A stretch of DNA of 64,000 bases. It comes from Paracamarosporium sp. OC-R06-R3 (taxonomy: Eukaryota > Ascomycota > Dothideomycetes > Pleosporales > Didymosphaeriaceae). A program made the translations under genes and the position numbers. Below, in pieces: positions 45,082 through 56,211 of the stretch (its first letter is position 1; each line of letters opens with the position of its first letter). The stretch covers positions 1 through 64,000 of the forward strand of contig JACVRA010000285.1 in assembly GCA_019828545.1 (NCBI GenBank), read 5' to 3'. The notes below the pieces were generated by a model. It searched no databases. It was not told the DNA's origin and worked only from the letters and a program-made list of their open reading frames with translations.

Positions 45082-46077
45082 ATGTTGGTTGCTTTCTCGC
45101 TGCTGGCCATCTCGCTGTCGTTTCTGTTTTTCAAGCATCCGCCTTCGTCATGGGCCGCCCGTCTCCGCCAGAGCGCACCCCCACCGACTGAACGCAAGCC
45201 GTCTCAACCCACTGTAGGCCCACGAGAGCCAGCCGTCGAGCCGCCATCACAGCCAGACAACCAAAACCCGAGGCGCGATAGCAGTGACTCGTCATCCGAA
45301 GGCACTCCGAAAGCTGTTCCAGACGAGAAGGCGAACGATGCCATCCCAACCTTTTCGCTCGCGGCGCACGAGAGCTCTGACGAAGATGAAGAAGACAACC
45401 TTCCACCGCCCTCTTTCCCGGCGCTGAACTCTGCGCAAAGAGCGTCTGCACCCTCCTTCACGGCCCCTATGGCCCCGCCGCCCAAACCAGCCCCTATGGC
45501 GCCTCCCGCCCGACCTGCTTCCTCCCTAATGCCTCCGCCCACACTGAAAGCCTCGAATCTTCGCGCTCTACCCACGCCCTCGCAGTCCATGCGCGTACCA
45601 ACAACGGGTCCTTTGCCTAATCGTGGGCCCGTACCGAACCGAGGGCCCCCGACCTCAAATGGAGGCCTCATGCCGATGGCCACAGTCAAAACACCGAATT
45701 CGCGGGGCAAGGTGCTACTATCGCCTGGCCATTCTCCGCTGGACTGGGCAAACCTGCAGCGTTCAGGGACAAACCTAGCCGGCGTGCCTTCGCTTCTTCG
45801 CGTCACACCCGCCATGCTCAAGGAACACAACGGTCGGAAAGGAAAGCCTGCGTGGTCGAGCTATGAAGGGAAAGTGTACAATATCACACCTTACCTGCCC
45901 TTCCACCCGGGAGGCGAGGGCGAATTGCGAAGAGCCGCAGGCAAAGACGGGAGGAAGCTGTTCATGGAGGTACACCCATGGGTGAACTGGGACAATATGC
46001 TTGGCGAGTGCCTGGTCGGCATCATGGTGACCGAAGAGCAGGCGCTCCCAGCAAGCAGTCTGGAGGACATGGATTGA
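45082..46077 (+). CDS. Membrane-anchored cytochrome b5-like heme-binding protein
   Basis: Single exon, 331 residues. A hydrophobic N-terminal segment (MLVAFSLLAISLSFLFF) looks like a signal anchor. Residues about 25-215 are Pro/Ser-rich and disordered, with NRGP repeats near 180-195. The C-terminal cytochrome b5 domain (about 235-325) has KPAWSSYEGKVYNITPYLPFHPGGEGEL and FMEVHPWVNWDNMLGECLVG. The two heme-ligand His are in FHPGG and VHPW. The arrangement matches yeast Irc21 and the N-terminal cytochrome b5 domain of CYB5R4. Its electron-transfer partner is not identifiable here. Confidence 0.85.
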   Translation: MLVAFSLLAISLSFLFFKHPPSSWAARLRQSAPPPTERKPSQPTVGPREPAVEPPSQPDNQNPRRDSSDSSSEGTPKAVPDEKANDAIPTFSLAAHESSDEDEEDNLPPPSFPALNSAQRASAPSFTAPMAPPPKPAPMAPPARPASSLMPPPTLKASNLRALPTPSQSMRVPTTGPLPNRGPVPNRGPPTSNGGLMPMATVKTPNSRGKVLLSPGHSPLDWANLQRSGTNLAGVPSLLRVTPAMLKEHNGRKGKPAWSSYEGKVYNITPYLPFHPGGEGELRRAAGKDGRKLFMEVHPWVNWDNMLGECLVGIMVTEEQALPASSLEDMD

Positions 46078-46666
46078 TCTTGAGATACCCCATAGACCAC
46101 GCCTTTGGCGACAATAGACTAGATCTGCATTTCTGTTCATGGTTAGTCTTCTCGCTTGTATTGCTTTGATTAGTGTTCTTCGACATTTCCATGTCGCACC
46201 GAAGTACATGTAACCATCCACACTAGGAACTTACATTCTCATATATACAGCTTCCCATGACAAATTTTCACACGTGCCCGTCACTGTCCGGGTGCAACGG
46301 CCCAGATGCGACGTAATCAGTTGTGCATAGGGCTACACAGACATGACATGTGAGACACTCATCAACTCATCATCCATATACTTGAGACAATGCTGAACGC
46401 ATCTAGGATTTCGGCTCTGTTGCTTTGGGTGATATGATCTACTGATTGCATCCCTCCTTCCAGTCCCGGATGGCAGCCTCACACAACTGAGCAAAAACGT
46501 GTGTTTCGCATACAGAGCACCCGTCATCAAGAGCTCATCATTCCTGTCCTCTCAAAAGACTCCTCAATAACCTGACGTCCTCCTTCCCATCACTAGATCA
46601 TCCATCTCCATTCACCACTCCACCCTCTCCAACCCTCCTCTCCCTACACACTCCCACCCCTCCACA
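46078..46666. other. Intergenic
   Basis: 589 bp between two plus-strand genes. The last 80 bp are C-rich, as in a fungal promoter. No supported gene. Confidence 0.55.
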
Positions 46667-47382
46667 ATGGATCGGTCCCGCTTCCCAACCCCAACAGGCA
46701 TCCTCCACCGTACGTCCCTCCCAACCCATCCCCCCTCCCCTCCCCTCCTCCCCAACAAACTAACACCCACCCGCAAGTCCTCTCCCGCACCGCAACCCTC
46801 CTCATCGCCCACACCACCCTCCTCATAGCCCTCTACCTCGCTTACATCCACGCCCCTCCCACCGCAATCCTCTACCTCACCCTCACGTGGTGCGCCATCG
46901 TCGACACAGCCGAGATCCTGGCACTCATCACCAGGGCTGAGGACGGCTTGGGGAGGGTGCCTACGTGGCTGATGTTTGCGAATGAGACGGTTGTTGTGTC
47001 GGCGTTCAGTGTTGGGTGGTTGGTTGGGGCTGGGTTTAAGAGTGAGGGGGAGAGGGATGGTGGTGCTGCGGGTGTGGATGAGATGGAGATGGCGATGGAG
47101 AGGGAGAAGTGGGTGAGGTGGTTGTGGGGGTTTGTTGTGCTTGAGGTGTGAGTTCTAACAGGGTTTATTTTTTTTTTTTTTTTGGGGGGGGAGGGGGTGG
47201 AATGGATGGAACTAATTGTGAACAGCATTTTTCGGATTGAAGTCGTGGTTGTTATGGTTTTTGATGAGGCGAGGTTGAGGAGGGAGAGGGAGAGGGACTG
47301 GTTTGGGGCGAGACGGTATGGGGAGGGGGTGGTGGGGAGGGTTAGGGCTGTTACGGATATTGTGCGGGAGGCGAGGAGGTGA
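46667..47382 (+). CDS. Small integral membrane protein, unknown function
   Basis: Exons 46667-46709, 46778-47147 and 47226-47382, 189 residues, joins in frame (CTAAC branch site in intron 1). Two or three hydrophobic segments: LLIAHTTLLIALYLAYIHA, AILYLTLTWCAIVDTAEILAL, and the weaker VVVSAFSVGWLVGAGF. A charged loop and a highly basic/acidic C-terminus (RLRRERERDWFGARRYG) follow. Intron 2 carries a 16-base T run directly followed by eight G (47168-47191), a likely error-prone tract. I do not recognise the family; it is likely a small fungal membrane protein. The Arg/Glu-rich tail should be cytosolic. Confidence 0.6.
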
Positions 47383-47914
47383 TGTGGATTAGCTGCTGGT
47401 GTGGGTCTATTGACATATGCACAATGATATAGAGAATGGGAGAAGGCTGTGTGTAAGGGGCTCAAGACAACTTGTGTTAACCCGGCGAGTTCGAGAAATG
47501 ATGTAAGACTTTTCTTTCGCCAGTGGGCTTGACTGGCACACAGGAATTTGAAAGGGTAGGAAACATGTTGCTGCCAAGTTTACGTTTACAGCTCAGGATG
47601 ATGCGATGCCGTTCCATCTGTTACCTATGGATTTTGAAATCCTAAAAAACATTGACTGGACTGATTCACGGTCCTCGCTAGAACTATCCAACCTTGGCTC
47701 TTGCCACGATATCCTACTCCTCTCAACCTCGCTCCTGCTCTTGCTCCCGACTATCATGTGCCTTTACTTCCCTCTCTCACCTTTCTCTTCACCGTCAGTC
47801 CTGTATAAATCACGCCTATACGCCCTCCTGTCACAGGCCAACCTTTAACACCTACACCTAAATCTCAATTCCTGCTCTCCACAGTCAATGATCACAACTA
47901 CATTTGGAACAACG
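47383..47914. other. Intergenic promoter region
   Basis: 532 bp upstream of the small secreted protein gene. CT-rich leader immediately before the start; no supported gene. Confidence 0.5.
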
Positions 47915-48466
47915 ATGGCCCGCCTCTTCTACGTCTTTACCCTCTTCGTGGCCTTCTTCGCGCTCACGATATGCGCTACTCCAATTACCATGAAGGACGT
48001 TGAGGTTGTTCCTCGTGCAGAGGACACGTCGGCTAATGTCACGGCTGATGGGAAGTTGTGTGGGTGGACGTAGGTTATAGACTCAATTGAAGAGAGGGAA
48101 GAGACAAGAAATGGAATGCTGATTGTTAAACAGGACTATTCAAGAGGGAGGGTTCGAGGTGCCGATGTATACAGTGAGTAGAGTCTGCCCAACACGTCGA
48201 GTCATACTAACGATTTAGAACCCTTGCACCGACGCCGATCAAGCCGAACATTTCCAGACCGTGTATAACAAGTACTGCACGTGGTGTCTTATGTTCTCGG
48301 TGAGTTTGGGAGTTAGTCTCAAGAGGGGATAAGATGAGAGGCTAACATGGTACAGGAGAGGCGCTGTCAGGGAAGTTTGACTTGGAATGGTGGTCCGATG
48401 GATACTGGTATCTACATCGCGCCATCGCTGAGCTACTACTGCCCGTGGGAGAAGAACGGTGATTAG
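47915..48466 (+). CDS. Small secreted cysteine-rich protein (candidate effector)
   Basis: Exons 47915-48069, 48134-48173, 48219-48299 and 48356-48466; 128 residues, all joins in frame with clean GT-AG sites. The ATG at 47915 begins a typical signal peptide (MARLFYVFTLFVAFFALTICATP). An in-frame ATG at 47888 would add nine polar residues. After the signal are six Cys: GKLCGW, NPCTDA, KYCTWC (two), RRCQG and YYCPW. This even number suits three disulfides. Small size, secretion, Cys content and lack of a recognised domain fit the usual definition of candidate effectors or apoplastic proteins. That is inference, and no toxic or virulence activity is shown. Four short exons in a 128-residue protein is itself unusual. 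Confidence 0.8.
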
Positions 48467-48896
48467 CTTCCCGGGTTATGATGAAATGAGTGCCAGATGC
48501 TATGGCGTGAGGAGATGCTGTTGGAGTCGGTAGTCCATGGCTAGATAGTTCACGACAAGACATTTGGGCAAGCCTCTCGTTCTCTAAATTGAAGATTTCA
48601 CGATAATCACCATCAGGCATACTGATACATTAAGTTCGAACGACGCCCATACGTGCCTCAAACACACATTAATTGCCACTTGAAGCGCATTCATAGTCGT
48701 TTAATGCATATTGAGGGTAGATACCGATGAAAGAACCAGGTAGAAGCACTGTAGTATGATTGATGTCTAGCCAATTTAATCTCTGAGTAGCGTACATCTG
48801 AGAGAAAAACACTGCAATACTCCAGACCCTGCATATTACTCTCTCACTTCGTTACAGCCACCTCTATTCATATTCATAGATGATAATTCAATACCC
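48467..48896. other. Intergenic, convergent 3' ends
   Basis: 430 bp, no supported gene. Confidence 0.55.
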
Positions 48897-49369
48897 CTAA
48901 TTTTCTGTCACATTGGCCGTCCCACCTGCCCTAGTCACACCATACCAGATGATTGGCTGAATGTTCGAAAACTTATCAACGTCTGGGCCGGTAATAGGTG
49001 CATTGTCAACAATCGCGTTGATGATTTCTTCCTCTTCTGTGTCCCAGTTTACAGTTACTTGGAACAGATAAGGAGGTGCTTCGCCGGTGAGTGGGTTGGG
49101 GTTCTTGAATTCGACAATGTTCCAGGTTCTGGCGCCATGCGGACCCCACAGACTCTCCACTAGGGGAATGTGGCTCTCGAGGTAGTATGTCATGTTAAAC
49201 TTGAGCGGCTCATTGGTGGTGGGGTCCGTGGTGGGGAATGACAAGCGGACGGTGTTGTTGGTAGCGATGGAGCTAGCGACTAGAGCGCTCAAGGCAAGGA
49301 GTTTGGAGAACTTGTAGGGTCATGAGAATTTGTTATTTTACCTGTGGAGTAGTGGTTGTTGCTTACCAT
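48897..49369 (-). CDS. Secreted EthD-fold (dimeric alpha/beta barrel) protein
   Basis: Two exons. The start codon ATG (49369-49367) is the last codon of exon 1; the intron 49366-49311 (GTAAGC to ACAAG) follows directly. Exon 2 runs 49310-48897, for 138 residues. The spliced start MFSKLLALSALVASSIA is a good signal peptide; without the splice the frame has no ATG. The mature part matches EthD-like proteins: FNMTYYLESHIPLVESLWGPHGARTWNIVEF, TGEAPPYLFQVTVNWDTEEE, then the C-terminal IQPIIWYGVTRA. EthD-fold proteins are small dimers in polyketide and ether degradation and elsewhere. A secreted member has no assigned role. Confidence 0.75.
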
Positions 49370-50835
49370 TTGGACGACGAAGGTCTTCTGGACTTTGCGG
49401 ATTCTCTGACAATTTAGTTGCGAGCGTGGTTTACATGCAAAAGGATGATAGCTTCTGAGATGATGGAACGAGGAAACTGATGTAGTACTTATTCTTTCAT
49501 CTTTTAGAGCTTTTACTTGGCTAATTGTACGCATTTATCAGCAAAACACCCTTTAGCATTAAAGTTCGAACACTTTTTGTATGAATTAACTACGTTCGGA
49601 GAGTGTGTCTCTCCGATTCCCGGCTCGTCCAAGGTTTGAATAGTAATCTATGGTCTGTTGTCGGAATTAACTTGTCCACATGCTAGTGTGTCCCGTCCTC
49701 ATTTACCACATTAGGAAATAGGGATCTATGGAATATCACATTGAGTGGAATTCCACCCTCTGTTATCCTCTGACACTAAATGATTATTGCACACGAGTCC
49801 GTGAACATTGTTGTAATCCACATACTGATTTTCCATAATTGTGTAAGCACATGAAGAGGCGGAGTGCGTTAGATGTAGTCAATTCTACATCCCCCCAAAA
49901 TCATAAGAGCGCAGACGGATATGACCATCATATTAAACATCTGGATAATGAGAAGTCGAGGTTCCCTTGGGATACGCCAGAGAACAAATTCGATTCAGAT
50001 GACTGACCTAATTTTGGTGACGATACCCATCAGTATTACAGCAGTGTTTTCTTCTAGTAGCTATAACTCAGATTCTTGTATGAAAGTTTTTTGCACGATA
50101 CCCTCTACATAGGAGATAGCCCTAGCCTTGAAGTAATAGCGTGCACGAGGGAAAGATGTAGAAGCGGTAGCTTGTGCCTAAGCTATCTGCGCCACAAGAT
50201 GAACAGAGGATGCCACATCGCAACCACTGGCAAAGGGAAAGCAAACCCACTTTCGCACTAACCTTGTGAGGTTTCTGGTGATAGAGGAGCATTATATGAT
50301 AATAGATTATGTACTTGTTCGCTAGATACAGGAGCTAGGCGCTTGGAATTGATCTAAAGCGATTAAGGTATAGATTCTGAGAGACGAGGTGACAGAACCC
50401 AGAAGCCGATTGTGTAAGCGAACGTACATTCCCTCGCCAAGAGGTGTGAGTAAGCCTCCCATTCTTCGAATTCATGCTGGTGAACGCGGAGACGTTGTCA
50501 CGTGGTTTCTGGTTGCCGTGCTGACAGCCGGCTCGCACTCGGAGCTTGCGATGTCCGATGTGTGCTCAGACCACCATCGTACATTCCCTCGCACTCCCAT
50601 TGGCCCCCAGCTCCGTTAGCCCAGAGTCCACCCGGCACCCCACTGTTCGAGACGCGTTCCTCCACCAGACCGAATGCGTCTCAGGCGCAAGCTCATACAA
50701 AGCGCATCCTAGACACCTCAATCGCCTCACTTCACACACCCTAGACGCCTCAACCGTCCCGCTCCACGCACACGCACGCAGGACTCATACCAAACTACGC
50801 ACTCCACCATCCTGCTATCGCCCACCTCATCAACT
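49370..50835. other. Intergenic, divergent promoters
   Basis: 1.47 kb between the EthD-like gene and the next plus-strand gene. No supported gene. The last 250 bp are C-rich and contain short CACGCA units near 50760-50780. Confidence 0.55.
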
Positions 50836-51378
50836 ATGGTTTCCTCGGCGCTGGTCCCCTACGGCGCATCCACAACCTCGACAACTGTAACCACCTCACC
50901 TCCACGTTCCTCGCTCCTCCCCTCCCGCCTCTTCACTACAGATACCACTCACGCCATCTTGTCGGAAGTCCTCTACCGCCTCCTGATTGACCTCCTCAAC
51001 CATCTTTTCAGATCACTCCACCGCCTCGCCGCGGACCAACTCGACACATTCTCCTCGTTCCTTGAGCGCAAATCGATAGAGAGACAACAAGCGAGACGGG
51101 AAGCTCTGGAAAAGGCGAAGGAAAGTCTTGCACAAAGCGAGAACGGTGGTGATGGCAAGCACAGGATTACAGAGGAGGTTGGGCGGGCGGCAATGAAGAG
51201 GGGATTTATTGGCGGAGGATGGGGAAAGGGCGGCAAAGAGGGTGGTGTGGCGTGTCCGATGACAGGGAAGCAGACGGGGATAGGAGCTCCGCCTGGTTGG
51301 GTGGGCAGTGTTCTAAATGGGATTGACGAGGGAAGGCTAGTGGAGAGGGATTTCTGGGTACATCCGTTTGGAAACTGA
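50836..51378 (+). CDS. Small conserved-looking hypothetical protein
   Basis: Single exon, 180 residues. A Ser/Thr-rich start is followed by an amphipathic helical stretch (HAILSEVLYRLLIDLLNHLFRSLHRLA), a basic coiled-coil-like segment (ERKSIERQQARREALEKAKESL) and a Gly-rich part. The C-terminus VACPMTGKQTGIGAPPGWVG then EGRLVERDFWVHPFGN looks conserved. No signal peptide or transmembrane segment. I do not know the family. Confidence 0.5.
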   Translation: MVSSALVPYGASTTSTTVTTSPPRSSLLPSRLFTTDTTHAILSEVLYRLLIDLLNHLFRSLHRLAADQLDTFSSFLERKSIERQQARREALEKAKESLAQSENGGDGKHRITEEVGRAAMKRGFIGGGWGKGGKEGGVACPMTGKQTGIGAPPGWVGSVLNGIDEGRLVERDFWVHPFGN

Positions 51379-51937
51379 AGTGAACGGGTGGGTGTTTGAG
51401 TTCGTGGGACAGTGCTCTGAGCTGACTGGATAAGTTTATGGTTTCTTCGCGTTGATACCCATTCGTTTTTTAGGTGCGCTCTCTATGTGGAATAACACGG
51501 CGTTCGGTATTTAGTTAAGAAGTGGTGTGGTATCGGCTTTTGCATCAATTCCATAGCCTAATGCGGTATACAAGCTTCTGCCATGGCATTGTGCTTTGAT
51601 TCAGCTTGCGCCACGCGATCCAATCCTTGACAAGCCTGAACAACATCCAAACGCGTCACGTATACGTCAGGCGACGGACTTATGGGCAGTTGGAAGGCCG
51701 GTTGCTCCTATACCCAAGGATTTAAGCTAATTGCAAAGCTTGGCTATATATAGAGCATGATCTGCTCTTGGCGTTTTTTATTACAAACATATGCTAGATA
51801 AATTTCTCGATTTGGCCAATCTTTATACCAACACAGTACGACGAATGCATCACATGTGGCCTCCGCCGCATCGTGCGACCTTGAAGGATACCTAAGCCGT
51901 TTTTGGCGCTGTTTATACTCGCTACGGAGCCGCGATA
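51379..51937. other. Intergenic
   Basis: 559 bp, no supported gene; promoter of the next gene. Confidence 0.5.
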
Positions 51938-53504
51938 ATGGAGTTGACATGGCCATCCGACCATGTAGGTGCAATCCCGTTCGTCTCCATCACCGCAGAC
52001 GGTAGGCCTGGGGATGAAAATCGCACACTCATCCGCAGACACGTAATGCGCGGCAAGAACCGCAAGCCATCGAAACCGCAAGGGAAGACTAGTACCGCAG
52101 CTTCGTCATCTATCGCGTACAAAAAGGAGGCCGAGGGTAGTGGAACGGCATCTGCCGATCGTAGATTAGACGTTGCGATGCCGATTCCAGAGAAGGTCGG
52201 CACAGAAACCTCACTCAGCGGACTTCCTACCGAAGTTGGACTCGAATTGCTCGACGCCATTCGTACGCGTAAGTGAATCGTCCCCGAAATTTGACACGAA
52301 TTCTGGACACTGTTAACTAATAAATTATAGTGAACATAGCTATAACGAAATTTCAGGTAACTCCATTCAGACAAGAAGAGGCGTGGTGGCGTGGGCCCGT
52401 CTATGGAGACGAACTCACTCTACACTTTGTGATTTTCCTAGCAAAAGGATACCAGACCATTTCACGCGCGTCAAGTGCACCTGAGACACCTGTTCTACAT
52501 CATCTTATCAAAACGCTGTCCTCTCTTCGACGGCGTATTGCAGAAGATAGCGAGAATTCAATCTCCGATGCAACTATCCAGGTAGTCGTCGGCCTCGCCA
52601 AAGTATCGGTCTATCGCAAGCTTATGGATGACGCTGCGAGACATCTCGAAGGCTTGTACAAGATGGTCATGTTGAGAGGAGGGCTCATGGCTATTGACAG
52701 GAAGCTGATGTTCGGGATTTGTCAGTGAGTGAAGTCTAATGACCGTGCCGTCGCATCGCTCACCACCGTAGTGCCGACATTTCATTATCTCTGTCGACTG
52801 GACAGAGAACTGTTTTCTTCTCGGACGATTTGAGTTCGAATTCCTACCTTCCTGCACCTCGAAGACCGTGTATGCACGGTGCTTCTTACCCGGTTGTTGA
52901 CTACCGACTCTCTACGTCAGCAGATCTGGCGGTGTTTCTATACGGTCTGGATATCCGCGTGCGACGTGTGTATGATGACCTGTCCGAGCTCGCGGGGGCC
53001 GCCAACCTTGCCACAAAATTCAATATCGACGTAGACCCCGCTGTCTATCAAGAAACCATCGTCTCGTCTCTGTACCAGCTGATCAACCTCGACGTAGGCA
53101 CATACAATGTAGACGAAGCAGTGCGTCTGGGCCTCTTAGCTTTTGGAAGAACACTCTTCGGGCGGTGGTTACATGCCATGTCCCGATACGAATACGTCGC
53201 CCAAAGTCTTGCGAAGGCATTGATTACGCTCGAGAAATACCCCCACGAAATACCGCTGGCACTCGTGCTCTGGATGTACGTCATCGGATTTATTTCGGTC
53301 TTCGACGAGCGTGAACAAATTACCGTCCAGCCGGCGCTTTCTGAATTGCTCCGCGACATGCAGTTAGACACATGGAACGACATCAGGTCGTCTCTGAAGA
53401 CTATCCTCTGGGTTGACGAACTGCATGACCAATTAGCAGAAACCATCTTGCTACCGATGTTGTTTCCGGAGCGACAACCAGAAGATATCGACTGGTTTGT
53501 GTAA
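51938..53504 (+). CDS. Fungal transcription-factor-like protein (Fungal_trans_2 type) without a zinc cluster
   Basis: Exons 51938-52268, 52331-52724 and 52772-53504; 485 residues, joins in frame. The N-terminus is typical of the FVF/S-type fungal leader: FVSITADGRP, then ENRTLIRRHVMRGKNRK (about residues 14-43), a basic segment that could bind DNA or direct import. The middle and C-terminal regions resemble the DUF3468/Fungal_trans_2 domain (AWWRGPVYGDELTLHFVI, DDAARHLEGLYKMVMLRGGL, then ALVLWMYVIGFISVFDE). No CxxCxxxxxxC Zn2Cys6 motif is present upstream or inside. This is a large ascomycete group of zinc-cluster-less regulators of unknown targets. The gene is convergent with the S41-type peptidase, 212 bp away. 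Confidence 0.75.
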
Positions 53505-53716
53505 CTTGTGCGAATATGGCCAGATAAAGCATTGCCACTGAATGGACTATGACGCCATCTAGCACACGCAAGTTCAAGGGGCTTATGCAGATAATCTCAA
53601 CACCGCATACACAGTACCGGATGGAAGATTTTGGGCACAAATGTATTTTACATTATCCGTCCTAGGTTAACACGGATGACCCGGTTTCCGACACCGCGCT
53701 GCAAGTGGCATCCCCT

Positions 53717-56211
53717 TCAAGGCCACATGATACCTCTCCTGTTCAAATCCACACCCTTCAAATCGGTGAACAGATCCAACGGATACGCCTCAGCCTTGAG
53801 TTCCCTCCTCCACGCATGCATCCTCTTGCTCAGCGCTTTGTCTTCGACCGTCAACTCCCTCTTCGCCCTCCGCGTACTGTTACCACTGAGGCTACCCGCA
53901 ACGCAATGGTTCTCGTCTCCAAACGCCGAGTCGGCAACCGCCTTCCAGATGGCAGTCACGTCGACGGTCATCTCCTTGGTATACAGAATGCGGCAGTCGG
54001 CAGGCTCGTACACGAAGTGGAGCGGGGTCTCCGTCTCATCATCGTCGCGGATTCCATCGCGGAAGTTGACGTTGACGCTGGTGCCTGGTGCTTGACGATC
54101 GAACACGACGTTGTCCCAGTAGTCGCCCAGCTCAGTCTCGTTCAGTTTCTGCGCTTCTTCCTCCGTGGCCGTCAGATTGGTGATGGCGAGCTGCGCGAGG
54201 TACTGGATGTAACCCCATGGATCGTTGTTGGTGCCCTTGACGCCGCCTATGGCTTGCGTAATGCCCTCTTTCGCTCGGCCTCCAAGCGAAATGTACTTAA
54301 TGCCTTGCCTTTGGCGCATAAGCTCCGAGAAGATGGTGCACGTCGATGCACAGTAACCATCTGTCACCACGACAATGTCCTCGTTGGCGAACGGCTGCGG
54401 CGCAGAGGTGTAGTTCGCAAGCTCGGCGTACCCGTGCACCCAGATTCCAGCCGAGTTGTACGGCGTCAACACGTCGGACAGGTTCCAGTGGAACAGGCTG
54501 GAGAAGTTATCCCCGTGCCTCTCGACAGGACCGAACTTTGCCTCCCAACTGGGGAAGTTCTCATCGCTCGCATTAAGGTCTGATAGGTAGTTGAACGGCG
54601 AAGCAACGACGTCGTATTCGAGAATATACAACGTCTCGTTTACATCTGGGTCGACGATCTCGCGAGGCAGTGTCTCCGCGGTGCGAGAGTGGTATTCAGA
54701 AAGAAGTTGGGTGCTTTCGAACGCGCGGAAGCGATCGTAAGCAGCGTGGCCGATGCCCCTGGGGAACAATTGCTTGTACAGGTCGTATCCCTGGAGGATT
54801 GTGCCACCGCCATTGGCAGAAAGATCGATGACGAGCTTCGTCTTGCCGGCTGCCTTGGCTGCAGCAAGGAACTTGACGGTGACCTGCTGGAAGTCGACTT
54901 CGGCTGATTCGAGGGACACAAAAGATGGGACTGAGAGCACAGCAATGTCAGAGTAGTCGTCTTCGAGGTAGTATCCGCCGATCAGGTTGTGCTGTTCCTT
55001 GTAGACTGGCGGGGGATAGCCTGGTGCTGGGATCGAGGTTGCTGAAGGCGTGGCGGATGCGGTCGAGGTTGGAACGCTGGAGTTGGAGGGCGACTCTGGG
55101 CTGGTCAAAGTCCCCTGGCTGCCGCTGAAGTACTTCTGGTACAGGCTTTCGCCATCGGTGACGCCTTCGAGGGTCACGAGGACCCTCGCAACGTTGGTGT
55201 ATGTCACGGTGGTGCCGTTCTCGAATTCTAGCTTAGTCTCTGGACCTGGATATGCCTACCACATGTTAGCCCTACGGTTGCAAAAGTACGCAAAAATTGG
55301 CCGATATTTCCAAAACGCATTTGGTGGCGAGTGAGGCCAAGCAAATCGCGTCTTTCCACAAACAGCCATTTCAACGCTCGTACGTACCCATTTTCCACGT
55401 CCACTTCCAGCGAAAGTACCGATACCCGATCCTGTGGGCCCGAGAGAGACGGTAGCAAGCTCGTAGAAGACATTGTTGTACAAAGCATCGCGATCCTGCA
55501 GGGAGCCTCGCTGCGACCACGCCTCGAGAAACTCGGTAGCTTCTTGACCATTGATCTTGGTGATGGCAGAAGGCGTGAAAGAAGCGTTGCCATAAGACTC
55601 AGCCAGTATGTCGGCGTAAACGTAGGGTTTCGGCAACTCCTTGCCATCGGCGGACACGGAGACCAGTGGTACTGGACGCGCCCAGTTGAAGACAGTGCCG
55701 ACTACGTCAGGGACGTACACAAAGTGACCGTCGTGCGTCTGCTGGAGCAGAGTGTAAAGATCGAAACCGAACTGTATCATCTATTAGCATGTATTTCGCT
55801 ATGAGAATTCTTTCTATTCATTACCTCAAACTCATTCTCATACTCCTCGCTCTCAACCTTAGACTTGATCTCCTCCAAACCACCCCAAACGTCGATAGCA
55901 GGCTGAACCTTCTCAGCGTACTCTTCCGGAGGATCCTTCAGCCACGCAGTATTCGATTGCCATTTGAAGTACGGCACAACGCCCTCGAGCAAGTGCAATG
56001 CAGCATCTTTGTGCAATGGCACGCTGGTAATGCAGTCGTACGCAAGTTTCGCATTGACAGACGGCGTGGGCGTCGCAGACTGCGTAGCCACCGAAGCAGC
56101 TACCTCAGCGCAAGCCGTCGACGCATTCTGCCTAGGTTGAAGCCCTAAAGGCGAAGCAGCGACAACCGAAGCCAGAGAGGCCGTCGCAACGAGAGCACGC
56201 GAAAGGACCAT
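53717..56211 (-). CDS. Secreted S41-type (C-terminal-processing-like) serine peptidase
   Basis: Exons on the minus strand: 56211-55825, 55780-55388 and 55255-53717; 772 residues, joins in frame. Signal peptide MVLSRALVATASLASVVAASP. A PDZ-like region follows (GKELPKPYVYADIL, TKINGQEATEFLEAW). A Ser/Thr/Pro-rich linker is at about 300-330 (SNSSVPTSTASATPSATS). The catalytic core is KLVIDLSANGGGTILQGYDL with TDGYCASTCTIFSEL, the typical position of the S41 Ser in CAST. Many N-glycosylation sites are present (NET, NAS, NFS, NYT, NLT). S41 members cleave proteins at C-termini; fungal secreted ones are often annotated CPAF-like. Expected extracellular. Confidence 0.85.

Noticed and set aside
45204..45830. 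208-codon minus-strand open frame opposite the cytochrome b5-like gene
   Set aside because: Antisense to a clear domain-bearing exon; GC-rich shadow.
53705..54583. 292-codon plus-strand open frame antisense to the S41-type gene
   Set aside because: Shadow of the real minus-strand gene; Arg/Val/Leu-rich, no motif.
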